A DNA stretch of 6,808 bases from positions 1-6,808 of the forward strand of contig JASFBJ010000201.1 in NCBI GenBank assembly GCA_030149585.1, given 5' to 3'. Positions within the stretch are counted from its first letter, which is position 1. The number at the start of each line of letters is the position of its first letter. This stretch comes from Desulfobacterales bacterium. Its GTDB lineage: Bacteria; Desulfobacterota; Desulfobacteria; Desulfobacterales; JASFBJ01. Shown here in pieces: positions 5,269 to 6,808 of this stretch. The position numbers and the translations under genes were made by a program. Under the pieces are notes generated by a model. That model was not told where the DNA came from. It saw only the letters and a list, made by a program, of their open reading frames with translations, and made no database searches.

Positions 5269-6699
5269 TCAGGTAATATTATATTTTTTTGTTTTTTGAT
5301 AGAGACCTGTCCGATGAATATTAAGCAGTTTTGCGGCTTTTACCTTGTTATTCCCTGTTTTTTTTAAGGCATTAATAATTGCCTCCTGCTCAGTCTTTTC
5401 CATTAGATCTTTAAGCGACATTTCTGTTGATGAAGTATTAATAAAGGCGTTGGAGAATTGCTTTTTCCTGAAACAGGCAGGCAGATCATCCAGCTTAATC
5501 TGGTTTCCCAGGCAAATTATAGTAGCTCGCTCCACGACATTTTTCAGTTCCCGAACATTGCCCGGCCATGAGTAAAGTTGAATTGCTTTTAAAACTTCCG
5601 GTGCCATCTCAATATCAGGTCGTTGCTCTTTGCGTCTGAATTTATCAAGAAAATGTTCAAAAATTAAAGGGATATCTTCTTTTATTTCTCTTAATGCCGG
5701 CATTTTGATTGAAACCACATTAAGCCGGTAAAACAAATCCAGTCGAAAATCTTTTTTTTGTACCATATTCTCAAGATTACGATTAGTGGCGCTGACTAAT
5801 CTAAAATCAATATGCCTGGGTTTGCCGCCAATACGTTCAATCACTCTTTCCTGTAAAACACGCATTAATTTAACCTGCATTAGAGGTCGCATATCGCCGA
5901 TTTCATCAAGAAACATGGTACCCTTATTTGCCAGTTCAAATTTGCCTATTTTGCCCTGCTTACTGGCGTTTGTAAATGATCCAGGTGTATAACCGAATAA
6001 TTCAGATTCAATAAGTTCCTCAGGGATTGAGGCGCAGTTAATACTTACAAAATTATTATTCTTTCGATGGCTGAAATGATGAATTGAATGTGCCAGGAGT
6101 TCTTTTCCAGTACCGGACTCACCTGTAATAAGCACTGAAGAGTCGGTTTTTGCAGTCTGCAGGGCAAGGGCCTTGACCTTTTTGATCAAAAGAGAATTAC
6201 CGATAATATTATCAAAAGTATAGCGGGAATAATATAATTGATTAAGCGTTTTTTTGTAAAAATTAATATTATTTTTTAAATCATCGATCCTGTCATAAAG
6301 CTCTTTGATATTTTCAGGACTTATGGTTAAAAATTTTCCTGCTACCCCAATAATACGGCCATCTTTAATAAGAGGAAAGCGTAGAAGCATACAATTTTTA
6401 TTATTGAACGTCATGCTTCTGACAATTTCTGCCTTGCCGGTTTTAAGGACTCTTAACATTTTGGATTCAGGGCTTATTTCAGAAATGTGGCGACCAGTAC
6501 AATCTTTAGCCGGTTTTAAATAGGCTCCGTCTGTAGCATTATTAACGAAACGTATAATCCCTTTTGTATCAATCAGAATCAGACCCTCATAAGGATTATC
6601 AAGAAGGCCTGTCAGCATATCTATTGGAATATTGCGCAGATAATTATTATTCTTGATTTGATTTATATAATTTTTTCGATCTGGTTTTGAATTATGCAT
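5269..6699 (-). CDS. PAS-domain sigma-54-dependent transcriptional activator
   Basis: This 476-residue activator uses ATP hydrolysis to open sigma-54 promoters. In order: a PAS sensor (about 28-125, with NPYEGLILIDTKGIIRFVNNA at its start), a likely helical linker (128-157), an AAA+ domain (about 163-400) and a C-terminal Fis-type helix-turn-helix (about 448-472). Visible AAA+ motifs: Walker A GESGTGKE (193-200), Walker B MFLDEIGD (262-269), sensor I SATNRNL (303-309), arginine-finger region FRLDLFYRLNV (318-328) and sensor II WPGNVREL (378-385). There is no receiver domain, so it probably responds to a ligand or cofactor through PAS, not to a histidine kinase. The sigma-54 contact loop reads GSFTNA (240-245) instead of GAFTGA; Phe242 and Thr243 are kept. 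The start at 6699 has only a weak AAGG site at 6710-6713. Met28 would be an alternative but would begin right at the PAS domain. Its likely target is the operon downstream, whose sigma-54 promoter is at 4919-4934. Confidence 0.95.
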   Translation of the reverse strand: MHNSKPDRKNYINQIKNNNYLRNIPIDMLTGLLDNPYEGLILIDTKGIIRFVNNATDGAYLKPAKDCTGRHISEISPESKMLRVLKTGKAEIVRSMTFNNKNCMLLRFPLIKDGRIIGVAGKFLTISPENIKELYDRIDDLKNNINFYKKTLNQLYYSRYTFDNIIGNSLLIKKVKALALQTAKTDSSVLITGESGTGKELLAHSIHHFSHRKNNNFVSINCASIPEELIESELFGYTPGSFTNASKQGKIGKFELANKGTMFLDEIGDMRPLMQVKLMRVLQERVIERIGGKPRHIDFRLVSATNRNLENMVQKKDFRLDLFYRLNVVSIKMPALREIKEDIPLIFEHFLDKFRRKEQRPDIEMAPEVLKAIQLYSWPGNVRELKNVVERATIICLGNQIKLDDLPACFRKKQFSNAFINTSSTEMSLKDLMEKTEQEAIINALKKTGNNKVKAAKLLNIHRTGLYQKTKKYNIT

Positions 6700-6808
6700 A
6701 ATACAAAAGCCTTATTTGTCTTTGAATTTTGCAAAAAAGAGTCAGAAGACCGGCATCCTTCATTAATGTCCAACGATAGTTTACACTTTTGACGGTTCTC
6801 GCTTTTCT
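6700..6808. other. Region upstream of the regulator gene, no clear promoter
   Basis: These 109 bases precede the regulator on the minus strand. I found no convincing -35/-10 pair and no correctly spaced -24/-12 element. The only translation signal is the weak AAGG at 6710-6713. The regulator promoter may lie here in a non-consensus form or beyond the right edge. Confidence 0.4.

Noticed and set aside
6729..6761. TTGCA-like element upstream of the regulator on the minus strand, considered as a second sigma-54 promoter
   Set aside because: No GG element sits at the required spacing upstream. The nearest TGAC is out of register, and sigma-54 promoters do not tolerate spacing changes.

Overview
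The window holds five genes, all on the minus strand, so transcription runs from high to low coordinates. The base composition is AT-rich. The gene types are a large acyl-CoA dehydrogenase, a degradative thiolase, a two-gene AtuA-type unit and a PAS/sigma-54 activator. Together they suggest a fatty- or branched-acid-oxidising bacterium, most like anaerobic Desulfobacterota (Desulfobacterales-type). That assignment is inference from gene style; no taxonomic marker is present.

Layout in transcription order. (1) 6699-5269: a sigma-54-dependent activator with an N-terminal PAS sensor, an AAA+ core and a Fis-type helix-turn-helix. (2) 5268-4815: a 454-base gap. It contains a REP-like pair of inverted hairpins just after the regulator, a stretch where nothing was recognised, two similar 17-base boxes 32 bases apart, a strong sigma-54 (-24/-12) promoter match, and a short tandem repeat in the predicted leader. 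(3) 4814-3027: a 595-residue acyl-CoA dehydrogenase. (4) 2933-1749: a 394-residue thiolase. (5) 1711-338: the AtuA/DUF1446 core protein. (6) 341 to the left edge: a small AtuA-type ferredoxin-fold protein that overlaps the core gene by 4 bases (ATGA) and runs off the window.

The four metabolic genes look like one operon, with gaps of 93, 37 and -4 bases. They probably oxidise an acyl-CoA and cleave a 3-ketoacyl-CoA. The AtuA pair is linked by its family to acyclic terpene or branched-chain acyl-CoA catabolism, but its chemistry is not established. No enoyl-CoA hydratase, hydroxyacyl-CoA dehydrogenase or ETF gene is visible, so the pathway is incomplete here and may continue past the left edge.

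The clearest regulatory story is that the upstream PAS activator switches on the operon from the -24/-12 promoter at 4919-4934, perhaps through the paired boxes behind it. The regulator also carries an unusual GSFTNA in place of the GAFTGA sigma-54 contact loop. No phage, CRISPR, transposase, tRNA or rRNA was seen. The only candidate mobile or repeated DNA is the REP-like hairpin family: one clear inverted pair at 5168-5254 and one decayed copy at 2973-3012.
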